NCBI RefSeq assembly: GCF_000022145.1
Contig: NC_011891.1
Span: 1,054,001-1,118,000 of the forward strand
DNA length: 64,000 nt
Reading direction: 5' to 3'
From: Anaeromyxobacter dehalogenans 2CP-1
Lineage (GTDB): Bacteria; Myxococcota; Myxococcia; Myxococcales; Anaeromyxobacteraceae
Each line of letters opens with the position of its first letter. Within the stretch, counting starts at the first letter, position 1. Made by a program: the position numbers and the translations under genes. Below, in pieces: positions 25,905 through 34,700 of this stretch. The notes beneath the pieces are model-generated. The model had not been told where the DNA came from, did no database searches, and saw only the letters and a program-made list of their open reading frames with translations.

Positions 25905-26153
25905 TCACGCCTCGCCGTGCCCCGGCTCGTCCGCGACGTAGGTCGGGTACACGCCCAGCACCTCGTCGTCGTCGGCGAGCAGGCGGTCGGCGAGCGCCTC
26001 GAGCGCCGCGCCGTCGGGCCCGGCGAACACCGCCGCCAGCCGGCGATCGCCGTCGCCGCCCTCCAGCTCCAGCGCGGGCTCGGAGAGCAGCCGCGCGGCG
26101 ACCCGGGGTGCCGCCCCCGGCACGGTCTCGATCACCACCCCAGCGACCAGCAT
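25905..26153 (-). CDS. napD: NapD chaperone for periplasmic nitrate reductase
   Basis: An 82-residue protein starting LVAGVVIETVPG, the usual NapD opening, with an alternating strand/helix ferredoxin-like pattern and an acidic C-terminus. NapD binds the Tat signal peptide of NapA and holds back export until the molybdenum cofactor is inserted. The gene lies 17 bases after napA. The length is normal. Confidence 0.85.
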   Translation of the reverse strand: MLVAGVVIETVPGAAPRVAARLLSEPALELEGGDGDRRLAAVFAGPDGAALEALADRLLADDDEVLGVYPTYVADEPGHGEA

Positions 26154-26170
26154 GTCGACCTCCGTCCGGC

Positions 26171-28429
26171 TCAGGCCTTGCGGATCGGCTCGATCTTCAC
26201 CGCGCAGATCTTGAACTCGGGCTGCTTCGAGACCGGGTCCACCGCGTCGATGGTGAGCCGGTTGCACATGCGCTGCGGGTCGTGCATGTGCACGAACACC
26301 GTGCCCGGGCGCGCCCCGTCCACCAGCTTCGCCTTGAACGTCTCCGCGCCGCGGCGCGAGCTGACGCGCACCTCGTCGCCGGTCCGGATCCCGAGCGGCT
26401 TGCCGTCGTCCGGGTGCAGCTCCACCACCGACTCGGCGTTCGCGTGGCGCAGCTCCTTGCAGTTCCGGGTCATGGTCCCGGTGTGCCAGTGCTCGATGAC
26501 GCGGCCGGTGGTGAGGACCAGCGGGTACGCGGCGTCGGTCACCTCGGCGGGCGGCTGCTGCGGCCGGAGCCAGATCACCGCGCGGGCGTCGGGCCGGCCG
26601 TAGAAGCGGATCCGGTCGGGCGCGTCGGCCGGGACGAGCGGGTCCTCGCCCTTCACGAAGCGGCGCTTCGTGCCCGGATGGCCCTCGGCCGGCAGCGGCC
26701 AGAGCAGCCCGTGCGACGCGGCCAGGCGGGCCCGGGTCATGCCGGTGAAGTCGTACGCGGTGCCCTTGCTCAGCGTCAGGATCTCGTCCCACGCCTCCGC
26801 CGGCCCCTTCCACGGCAGGAGCGCGCCGTGCCCGAGCCGCGCCGCCAGGTCGCACAGGATGGCGAAGTCCGGCCGGGCCTCGCCGGCGGGGCGGACCGCC
26901 TGCTCGAGCAGCTGGTAGCGCCGCTCGGTGCAGCCGTACACGCCCTCCTTCTCGGCCCACAGCGCCGCCGGCAGCACGACGTCTGCGAGCTCGGAGGTGC
27001 GCGTCGGGTGGAACGCCTCGGTGACCACCAGGAACGCCTTGCGCGCCTCGAGCGCCTTCCGGTACCGGTCCACGTTCGGCAGCGACTGCGCCGGGTTCGT
27101 GGTCATCACGTACAGCGCCTTCAGGTCGCCCTGCTCCAGCGCCTGGAACAGGTCCATGGTGGGCTTGCCGTTCTCGGGCTGGATCGTGCCGGGCGGCACG
27201 TTCCAGAGCTTCTCCATCTCGGCGCGGTGCTTCTCGTTCGCGATCAGCCGGCCGTAGGGCAGCAGGTGCGAGAGCGCCCCGCCGTCCCGGACGCCGCCGC
27301 AGGCATTGGGCTGGCCGGTGAGCGACAGCGGGGTCGAGCCGGGGAGGCCGATCTTGCCGGTCAGCAGGTGCAGGTTGTGGACGAGGTTGTTCGCCCACAC
27401 GCCGCGGGTCCGCTGGTTGAGTCCCATGCACCACATGGACGTGGCGGTGCGTCCCTTCTCGCCGAACCAGCGCGCGGCGGTGACGATGTCCCCGGCGCGC
27501 GCGCCGGAGAGCTCGGCGGCGCGCACCGGGGTGTACGGGGCGAGGAAGGCCCGGTAGTCCTCCCAGGCCCTGTTCACGTCCTTGCCCTCGCCGAACGCGA
27601 CGTGCGCCTTCACGAACGCCTCGTCCACCAGCCCCTCGGCGACGAGCACGTTCGCCATCGCGTTCAGGATGGCGAGGTCGGTGCCCGGGGTGAACGAGAG
27701 GTGCAGGTCGGCGATGCGCGCGGTCGGGGTGCGCCGCGGATCGAGCACGACCACCTTCACGTCCTTGCCGGTCTGCTTCCGGCGCGCCATCCGCTCGAAC
27801 AGGATCGGGTGGGCCTCCGCGGCGTTCGAGCCGACCAGCAGCATGACGTCGGCGTGGTCGAGGTCCTCGTAGCAGCCCATCGGCTCGTCCTTGCCGTAGG
27901 TGCTCAGGTATCCGCCCACCGCCGAGGCCATGCACAGGCGCGGGTTGCCCTCGACGTGGTTGGTGCGCAGGCCCGCCTTGAACAGCTTGTTGGCCGCGTA
28001 GGTCTCCTCGGTGAGCCCCTGGCCGGACCCGTAGAAGCCCACCGCGCCCGGCCCGTGCGCGTCGACGGCCTCGCGGAACCGCCGCGCGACGAGCGACATC
28101 GCCTCGTCCCAGCTCGCGCGCACCAGCTTGCCGCCTTTGCGCACCAGCGGGTGCAGGCAGCGGTCCGGCGCCGACATGATCTGCGGCAGCAGGAACCCCT
28201 TGAGGCAGAGCAGGCCGCGGTTGTGGTTGTCCCGGTCGCCCTTGACGGCGAACACCTTGCCGTCGCGGACGCCGACGTACAGGCCGCAGCCGGTGCCGCA
28301 GTAGCGGCAGACCGACTTCACCCAGCGCTCACCGCCCTCGGCGGCGAGCGCGTCCACGGGGAGCCCCAGCCCGGCCAGGGCGGAGGCGGCGGCGGAGGCC
28401 TTCAGGAAGTCACGGCGCGTGAGAGGCAT
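26171..28429 (-). CDS. napA: Periplasmic nitrate reductase catalytic subunit
   Basis: A 752-residue molybdopterin enzyme that reduces nitrate to nitrite in the periplasm. It opens with a Tat signal (LTRRDFLKASAAASALAG), then the [4Fe-4S] motif CRYCGTGCGLYVG with the final Cys in GLLCLKG. Further signatures are AVGGYLSTYGKDEPMGCYED with the likely Mo-ligand Cys (about residue 180), MWCMGLNQRTRGVWANN, and the C-terminal cofactor domain ending IDPVSKQPEFK-like. It is slightly shorter than enterobacterial NapA (about 800 residues), as in delta- and some other lineages. An AGGAGAAC ribosome site precedes the ATG. No napB, napC, napG or napH is present nearby. Confidence 0.95.
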   Translation of the reverse strand: MPLTRRDFLKASAAASALAGLGLPVDALAAEGGERWVKSVCRYCGTGCGLYVGVRDGKVFAVKGDRDNHNRGLLCLKGFLLPQIMSAPDRCLHPLVRKGGKLVRASWDEAMSLVARRFREAVDAHGPGAVGFYGSGQGLTEETYAANKLFKAGLRTNHVEGNPRLCMASAVGGYLSTYGKDEPMGCYEDLDHADVMLLVGSNAAEAHPILFERMARRKQTGKDVKVVVLDPRRTPTARIADLHLSFTPGTDLAILNAMANVLVAEGLVDEAFVKAHVAFGEGKDVNRAWEDYRAFLAPYTPVRAAELSGARAGDIVTAARWFGEKGRTATSMWCMGLNQRTRGVWANNLVHNLHLLTGKIGLPGSTPLSLTGQPNACGGVRDGGALSHLLPYGRLIANEKHRAEMEKLWNVPPGTIQPENGKPTMDLFQALEQGDLKALYVMTTNPAQSLPNVDRYRKALEARKAFLVVTEAFHPTRTSELADVVLPAALWAEKEGVYGCTERRYQLLEQAVRPAGEARPDFAILCDLAARLGHGALLPWKGPAEAWDEILTLSKGTAYDFTGMTRARLAASHGLLWPLPAEGHPGTKRRFVKGEDPLVPADAPDRIRFYGRPDARAVIWLRPQQPPAEVTDAAYPLVLTTGRVIEHWHTGTMTRNCKELRHANAESVVELHPDDGKPLGIRTGDEVRVSSRRGAETFKAKLVDGARPGTVFVHMHDPQRMCNRLTIDAVDPVSKQPEFKICAVKIEPIRKA

Positions 28430-28453
28430 GATGTTCTCCTCGGGCTGCGCGGG

Positions 28454-28846
28454 TCACTTGGAATGCGGGGGCTCGCCCGTCGCGGTGAGGGCGTGCGGCT
28501 CGTGGCAGGTGAAGCAGCCGCCGGGCCCGGCGCGCGCTGGGCCCTGCGAGGCGGCCTGGGCCGCGTGGCAGCCCGCGCAGCGCGCCTCGGCGACGGTGCG
28601 GGTGAAGTCCTTCCCGGTCGAGCCGTGGCAGACGACGCACTTCACCAGCGCGAGGCCGTGCGGCGAGCCCTCCCACGCCCGGACCACCGCGGGCGAGCGC
28701 GCGGCGTGGCACTCGGCGCAGTCCTGCACCGCGAGCTGCGCGGTGACGTCGGGGTGGCGCGGCGGCGCCTTGGCGCGGGCGGGGACGCCCGGGGCAGCGG
28801 CGGCGAGCGCAGGGGCGAGGAGGGAAGCGAGCAGGAGCGTGCGCAT
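28454..28846 (-). CDS. Small tetraheme cytochrome c
   Basis: A 130-residue secreted protein with a signal peptide (about 1-18) and four CXXCH motifs (CAECH, CVVCH, CAGCH, CFTCH). It lies between nrfA and napA, where other operons have the diheme napB. It most likely delivers electrons to NapA, or links NrfH and NapA. The residues between hemes 1 and 2 (VRAWEGSPHGLALVKC) resemble small tetraheme cytochromes of the NapM/STC type. Confidence 0.82.
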   Translation of the reverse strand: MRTLLLASLLAPALAAAAPGVPARAKAPPRHPDVTAQLAVQDCAECHAARSPAVVRAWEGSPHGLALVKCVVCHGSTGKDFTRTVAEARCAGCHAAQAASQGPARAGPGGCFTCHEPHALTATGEPPHSK

Positions 28847-28949
28847 TCTCGACTCCTTCGGGACGACGGGTGGAACGGCGTCCAGGTCCCCGCGCGCCGG
28901 CCGCCCCGGGGGAGTGGGGGACGGGGCGGCCGGCGGCGGGGCCCGGCTG

Positions 28950-30422
28950 CTACTTCAGCACCGCGGGGACCACCGCCGGGCCGGCGGGCGCGGCGGGCGC
29001 AGGCGCGGTGGAGACGTTCACCACCGCCACGGTCGGCTTGAAGGACGGGTCGCGCAGCGCGAGCTGGCCCTGGCGCGAGGCGTCGATGGACTCGAACAGC
29101 ACGCGGGCGGCCTCCTGCGGCGCGTGGAAGCCGGTGGAGTTCTCGGCCTCGACGAAGTCGAACAGGAACTGCGCGCGGCGCTGCAGGTACCGGGCGGTGA
29201 CCAGCTGCTCGTCGGCCTTGCCCGCCTCGCGCGCGGCCTTGATCTCGCCGATGAGCGCGACCAGCGCGTCGAAGGCCTGCTCGCGGAGCTCCATGTGCTT
29301 GTCCTGGATCGCCTCGACGCGGCCCTTCAGCTCCGCCTCCGGCCACTTGTGGCAGCCCTGGCAGGCGCGGTTCAGGTTCAGCACCGGGCTGCGCACCTGG
29401 TGGTCCGACACCTTGGTGCCGCCCACCCGCATGTACGGCATGTGGCAGTCGGCGCAGGCCACGCCGGAGCGGGCGTGGATGCCCTGGTTCCACATCTCGA
29501 ACTCGGGGTGCTGCGCCTTGAGCGCCGGCGCGCCGCTCTCCTTGTGCACCCAGTCCTTGAACCCGACCTCGTCGTAGTAGGAGACGATCTGGTCGGCCTT
29601 CAGCCCCTTCGACCAGGGGAAGGTGAGCCGCTTCTCGGGCCCCTTGAAGTAGTACTCGACGTGGCACTGGCCGCAGACGTACGCGCGCATCTCTTGCCGC
29701 GTGGCCATGGTGTTCGGGTCGTAGTCCTTCACGCCGAGCGACGCCTTGTACGCGCGGATGCCCTCCAGGAACCCGGGGCGCGTGACGCGCAGGTCCATGG
29801 TGGTCGGGTCGTGGCAGTCGATGCAGGACACCGGGTGCTTGAAGTGCTGCTTCGCCTCGGAGTACGGCATCTTGTTCAGGGCCTCGAAGCCCTTGAACAG
29901 GTCGCCGTTCCCGAGCTTCTTCATCGGGACGTACACCGACGCGTGGCACTGGCCGCAGGTGCCGGGCTGCTTCGCGACCACCTGGCGCTGGGTGAAGAAC
30001 TGGTCGTCGAGCATGTACGCGTGGCCGCGCTCCTCGCGGAAGTCGGCGGCGAACGCGTAGCCGGCCCACATGGTCTTCAGGCGCGGGTCCGCGTCGGTCT
30101 TGGACTGGGCGGTGACGGTGCGCGGGTCGCCGTCGCCGGGCGCGTGCGGCATCGCCTCCGAGCCGCCGTGCTTGGTCCGGACCATGTCGGTGGTCTTCCG
30201 GTAGAGGTCGTACTCGATGGGGAAGTTCCTCCCCCACACGGCGGGGTCCTCGGTCTCGTCGGTGAGCTCGACGACGCGCACCACGGGGTTGCGCGCCTCG
30301 GCCTTCTTCTGGGCGACGTCCACCAGGACCACGGCGGCGAGGACGGCGGCGAGCGCGAAGACGGCGGCGATCGCGCCGACGACGAGCGCGCGCTTCCTCG
30401 GGGACTGGGTCTCGACGGTCAT
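28950..30422 (-). CDS. nrfA: Ammonia-forming pentaheme nitrite reductase
   Basis: A 490-residue cytochrome c nitrite reductase that turns nitrite into ammonium with six electrons. A membrane helix or uncleaved signal is at about 11-35. Five heme motifs are visible: CGQCH, CIDCH, CGQCH, CADCH and CQGCH. The first, active-site heme has His as in CXXCH, not the common CXXCK. Active-site residues expected in CGQCHVEYYF (Tyr) and HPEFEMWNQGIHARSGVACADCH (the distal His region) are present. An AAGGAGAA ribosome site supports the start at 30422. The quinol-oxidising partner NrfH is encoded just upstream. Confidence 0.94.
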   Translation of the reverse strand: MTVETQSPRKRALVVGAIAAVFALAAVLAAVVLVDVAQKKAEARNPVVRVVELTDETEDPAVWGRNFPIEYDLYRKTTDMVRTKHGGSEAMPHAPGDGDPRTVTAQSKTDADPRLKTMWAGYAFAADFREERGHAYMLDDQFFTQRQVVAKQPGTCGQCHASVYVPMKKLGNGDLFKGFEALNKMPYSEAKQHFKHPVSCIDCHDPTTMDLRVTRPGFLEGIRAYKASLGVKDYDPNTMATRQEMRAYVCGQCHVEYYFKGPEKRLTFPWSKGLKADQIVSYYDEVGFKDWVHKESGAPALKAQHPEFEMWNQGIHARSGVACADCHMPYMRVGGTKVSDHQVRSPVLNLNRACQGCHKWPEAELKGRVEAIQDKHMELREQAFDALVALIGEIKAAREAGKADEQLVTARYLQRRAQFLFDFVEAENSTGFHAPQEAARVLFESIDASRQGQLALRDPSFKPTVAVVNVSTAPAPAAPAGPAVVPAVLK

Positions 30423-30459
30423 TGCGGGTTCTCCTTGGAGTGCGGCGTGAGGCGGTGGG

Positions 30460-30915
30460 TCAGCGGAGGTGTCCGACGGAGGCGTGGCAGCGGATGCACG
30501 AGACGCCGTCCCGGCCGCCGGTCATGGCGTCGACGATCTGGGCGTGGCAGTGGCGGCACTGGCCCTCGATCACCGCGCTGCTCTCGGCGCGCGCCCGGAT
30601 CACGTCCGGGAAGCCGCCCACGGTGAACGCCATCGAGTGGTGCCAGCCGTTCTCCGCCTTGACCGCGTACTTCGAGACGGTGGCGGCGGGCGTGTGGCAG
30701 TCGTTGCAGGTGGCCACCGCGTGGTGGGCCGAGGCCTGCCAGCCCGCGTAGTGGCCGCTCATGACGTGGCAGTTGGAGCAGGTGGCGGGGTCGTTGCCGA
30801 GATAGGACGTGCCCTTCGCGTAGGCGAAGGCGTATCCGCCGACGCCGACCGCGGCGCCGGCGGCGGCCGCGAGGAGGACGACCGGCAGGGAGAGGAGGGA
30901 GCTTCCTTTGCGCAT
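30460..30915 (-). CDS. nrfH: Tetraheme quinol dehydrogenase subunit
   Basis: A 151-residue NapC/NirT-family membrane cytochrome. One N-terminal helix (about 9-33) anchors it, and four CXXCH motifs follow (CSNCHVM, CNDCH, CRHCH, CIRCH). CSNCHVMSGHY carries the first heme, which in this family uses the Met as ligand. It oxidises menaquinol and passes electrons to NrfA. It is the first gene of the operon; its promoter must lie in the 800-base gap upstream. Confidence 0.93.
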   Translation of the reverse strand: MRKGSSLLSLPVVLLAAAAGAAVGVGGYAFAYAKGTSYLGNDPATCSNCHVMSGHYAGWQASAHHAVATCNDCHTPAATVSKYAVKAENGWHHSMAFTVGGFPDVIRARAESSAVIEGQCRHCHAQIVDAMTGGRDGVSCIRCHASVGHLR

Positions 30916-31732
30916 GGAGGGGAGCCTCGCGTTCGGGGACGGCCCTCCCTCCTCGCAAGCGCCCTGCCACCACCGCGGGAAGCCCCGCCGCCGCGCAACC
31001 CCGCGCGTTCACTGCGGGAGATCCCCCGGCGGCGGGATGCCGCGCCCCGCCCGGTCGGATCGGGCCCGCCGGAGCGTCGGATGCGCGCGTCCGATCGTGC
31101 GCCGTGCCGGGATCAAATGGCTCCCGGTGAAGCCGCCTGGGGAGCGGCGAGCCGGATTGCAATCCGGATCGAAGGGCCTCCCGCAGCGCAGGGCGCGCGG
31201 CGCCGCGGGCGCGGTCGCGCCGGGGGTTCCCCGGTCCCCGGTCGAGGCCGAGCGCGCCGGACCTGCGGGCGAGGCGCCTCGCAGACTTCACGGATCGTGA
31301 TCAGGTCGCCCGGCTCCGTTGGGTCGTCAATGAGATCTTTCTCACCGTGTTCTCGCGAAGCCAGCGGATCGAACGCGGAGCCGCGGCCGCGGCGGGGCGG
31401 GCCTGCAGCGCGCTCCGCACGCGCCACGCCAGATCAAGGGGGCCGACCCAAGTCCCTGCCGCCCGGACGCTTTGTCCCCGCAGGAGCATCCACCCACCGT
31501 GCGCCGCGACCCGCCGGCTGCGCGCGCGAGGCCGCCGACCCCGAGCAATCCCGAGCATCGTCGGGACTACGCCAGTTCAATCATTGATCAATGTGTCCCC
31601 GTTGTTCGGGATGGTCGCCTGCCGCCCCCTGGATAGCTTCGGCGGAGACCACGTACCGACGGAGCGAGGGTGGCCGCGGGCGGCGTGGCGCGGACGGTGC
31701 GCAGCACCGACGGTGCACGGGAGGACACGGCG
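30916..31732. other. Long divergent non-coding region between nrfH and the multicopper oxidase
   Basis: About 800 bases with no gene I can support; the open frames here are Arg/Pro/Gly-rich shadows. It must hold the promoters of both neighbours. Visible symmetric elements are TCACG-GAT-CGTGA at 31288-31300, TGAGA-TCTT-TCTCA at 31331-31344, and the 12-base palindrome CATTGATCAATG at 31582-31593. A TTGACG box on the minus strand (31324-31329 region) could be a -35 for nrfH, but no good -10 follows. Confidence 0.5.
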
Positions 31733-34700
31733 ATGACGACGAGGATGCTTCGGCACGGGGCACGGCTGGCGCTGGCCCTGATGTCGGTCGGGTGGGCGGC
31801 GGACGCGCCGCGGGCGGCGCCCGGCGCGGGCGGGTCGCTCCAGCAGACGCGGGTCACGCAGGCGCAGCGGGACGCGGCCGCCGCCGGGTCCGGCCTGGTG
31901 GTCCAGAGCCTCGACGCGGCCATGGCCACGGCGACCATGGCCGCGCCGGGGTCGGCGCCGCACTACTTCGGCCCGTATGCGAACTACGCGAACAGCCCGC
32001 TCCGGCTGGCCGACGCCACCGTGGACATCACCGGCGCGGGCACCGGGGCGGCCGCCACCGCCACCGTGGACCTCGCCACCGGCGCCGTCACCGCCATCGC
32101 CGTCACCGCCCCCGGGACCGGCTACCTCGCCGACGGGAGCACCCTCGTCACCATCTCCAGCACCGCCACCACCGCCACCGGCGCGGCCGCGACCGCGGTG
32201 GTGGATCCCCTCACCGGGGAGGTGACCGCGATCGTGCTGGACGCCCCGGGCACGGGCTACGTCAGCCCCGGCATCCGCAAGTTCGTGAACCGGCTGCCCG
32301 GGCTCGGGCCCAGCGCCGCCAACGACCTCGGCCAGTACATCCCGGTCGCGGTGCCGGACACGACCACGTACCCGGGCTCCGACTACTACGAGATCGCGGT
32401 GGTGCAGTACCGCGAGCAGCTCCACTCCGACCTGCCGCCCACGCTGCTGCGCGGCTACGTGCAGCTCGCCACCGCGGTGGTCCCCGGGGCCGGCGCGCCC
32501 ACCGTCCCGCTCACCGGGACCGACGGCCTGCCCATCCTGCTCCCCAGCGGCCAGCAGGCGGTCGGGGTGGACCGTGCGCACTCCCTCGGGCCGGCGATCG
32601 TCGCCACCCGGGACCGCCCGGTCCGGATCCTGTTCCGCAACCTGCTCCCGTCCGGCCAGGGCGGTGACCTGTTCCTGCCGGTGGACACGACGGTGATGGG
32701 CGCGGGCATGGGCCCGGACATGGGCGGCATGGCCGACCCGGACCCGCGCAACCCGATGTGCGGCATGACCCCGAAGCCGATGGGCTGCTTCGCGGAGAAC
32801 CGGGCCACGCTCCACCTCCACGGCGGCATCACCCCGTGGATCAGCGACGGCACCCCGCACCAGTGGATCACGCCGGCGGGCGACTCGACCTCGTATCCGA
32901 AGGGCGTCAGCGTGACGAGCGTGCCCGACATGCCGGATCCCGGCCCGGGCGCGATGACGTTCTTCTACACGAACCAGCAGAGCGCGCGGCTCATGTTCTA
33001 CCACGACCACGCGTGGGGCATCACCCGCCTCAACGTCTACGCCGGCGAGGCCGCGGCGTACGTGATCTCCGACGCCGCCGAGGGCTCGCTGGTGGCGAAC
33101 GGGATCATCCCCGGCCCGGCCGACACGCTGCCGCTCATCGTGCAGGACAAGACGTTCGTGCCGCCGGAGCCGCAGCTCGCGGCGCAGGATCCGACCTGGG
33201 ACATGGCGCGCTGGGGCGGCCTGGGGAGCCTCTGGGTCCCGCACGTCTACATGCCCGCGCAGAACCCGGGTGACGCGAGCGGCGTGAACCAGTTCGGCCG
33301 CTGGGCGTACGGCCCGTGGTTCTGGCCGCCCACGTCCAACATCGACTACCCGCCCATCGCGAACCCCTACTACGACCCGGCGTGCGACCCGAGCGCCGGC
33401 TGGTGCGAGCCGCCGCTGGTCCCGGGCACCCCGTGGCTGTCCATGGGCATGGAGGCGTTCAACGACACGCCCACGGTGAACGGCACCGTCTATCCCACCG
33501 TGACGCTCGAGCCGAAGACCTACCGCTTCCGCATCCTGAACGCGGCCAACGACCGCTTCTTCAACCTCCAGCTCTACGTCGCCGACGCGAGCGGCACCGA
33601 GGTGGCGCTGAACGCCGCCGAGGTCCAGGCGGCGCTGGCCGATCCCGCCGGCGTGTTCCCCACGCCCGACACCGCGCTCAGCCCGCCCGGCCCGAGCTTC
33701 GTGCAGATCGGCACCGAGGGCGGCTTCCTGCCGTCGCCGGTGGTGGTGCCGCCGCAGCCCATCACCTGGATCACCGATCCCACCGTGTTCAACGCGGGCA
33801 ACGTGGACAAGCACGCCCTGCTGCTCGGCCCCGCCGAGCGCGCCGACGTGATCGTGGACCTGTCGGCGTTCGCCGGGCAGACGCTCATCCTCTACAACGA
33901 CGGGCCCGCCGCGTTCCCCGCGCGCGACCCCCGCTACGACTACTACACCGGCAACGCCGACCTGACCTCGACCGGCGGCGCGCCCTCCACGCCGCCCGGG
34001 TTCGGCCCGAACACCCGCACCGTCATGCAGATCAAGGTGAGCGGGAGCACCCCGGCCGCGCCGTTCGACCTGGCGGCGCTGCAGGCGGCGTTCGCGCACA
34101 AGCCCGACGGGACCGGCGTGTTCGAGGCCTCGCAGCACCCCATCGTCGTCGGCCAGGAGCCGTACAACGCCGCGCTCGGCACCGCCTTCCAGGCGAACGG
34201 CCCGCGCGCCGGCCTGGTGCAGATCTACGACGAGCTGTTCGCGTTCGACACCGTCTCCGGCGTGCCGCTCACCATGCCGCTGCAGCGCAAGGCCATCCAG
34301 GACGAGATGGGCGAGGCGTTCGAGAAGGAGTACGGGCGCATGAGCGGCAACCTCGGCCTGGAGGCGCCCAACGCGCAGGCGGGCCAGCAGCAGAACCTGA
34401 TCCTGTACCCGTACGTCAACCCCGCCAGCGAGGTCCTCGCCGGGATCGTGCTGCCGCCCGGCGTGGACGTGACCCCGATCAGCACCACCGACGACGGCAC
34501 GCAGCTCTGGAAGATCACGCACAACGGCGTGGACACGCACCCCATCCACTTCCACCTGTTCGACATCCAGCTCATCAACCGCGTCGGCTGGGACGGCATC
34601 GTCCGCCGGCCGGACGCGAACGAGCTCGGCTGGAAGGACACGGTGCGGATCAGCCCGCTCGAGGACACCATCGTGGCGATGCGGCCGGTCGTCCCGAAGC

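Noticed and set aside
31301-31558. An 85-codon minus-strand open frame in the nrfH/oxidase gap
   Set aside because: Arg/Ala-rich composition, no ribosome site and no recognisable pattern; probably chance.
31582-31593. FNR box before the multicopper oxidase gene
   Set aside because: The half-sites TTGAT and ATCAA overlap instead of being four bases apart, so it does not fit the FNR consensus.
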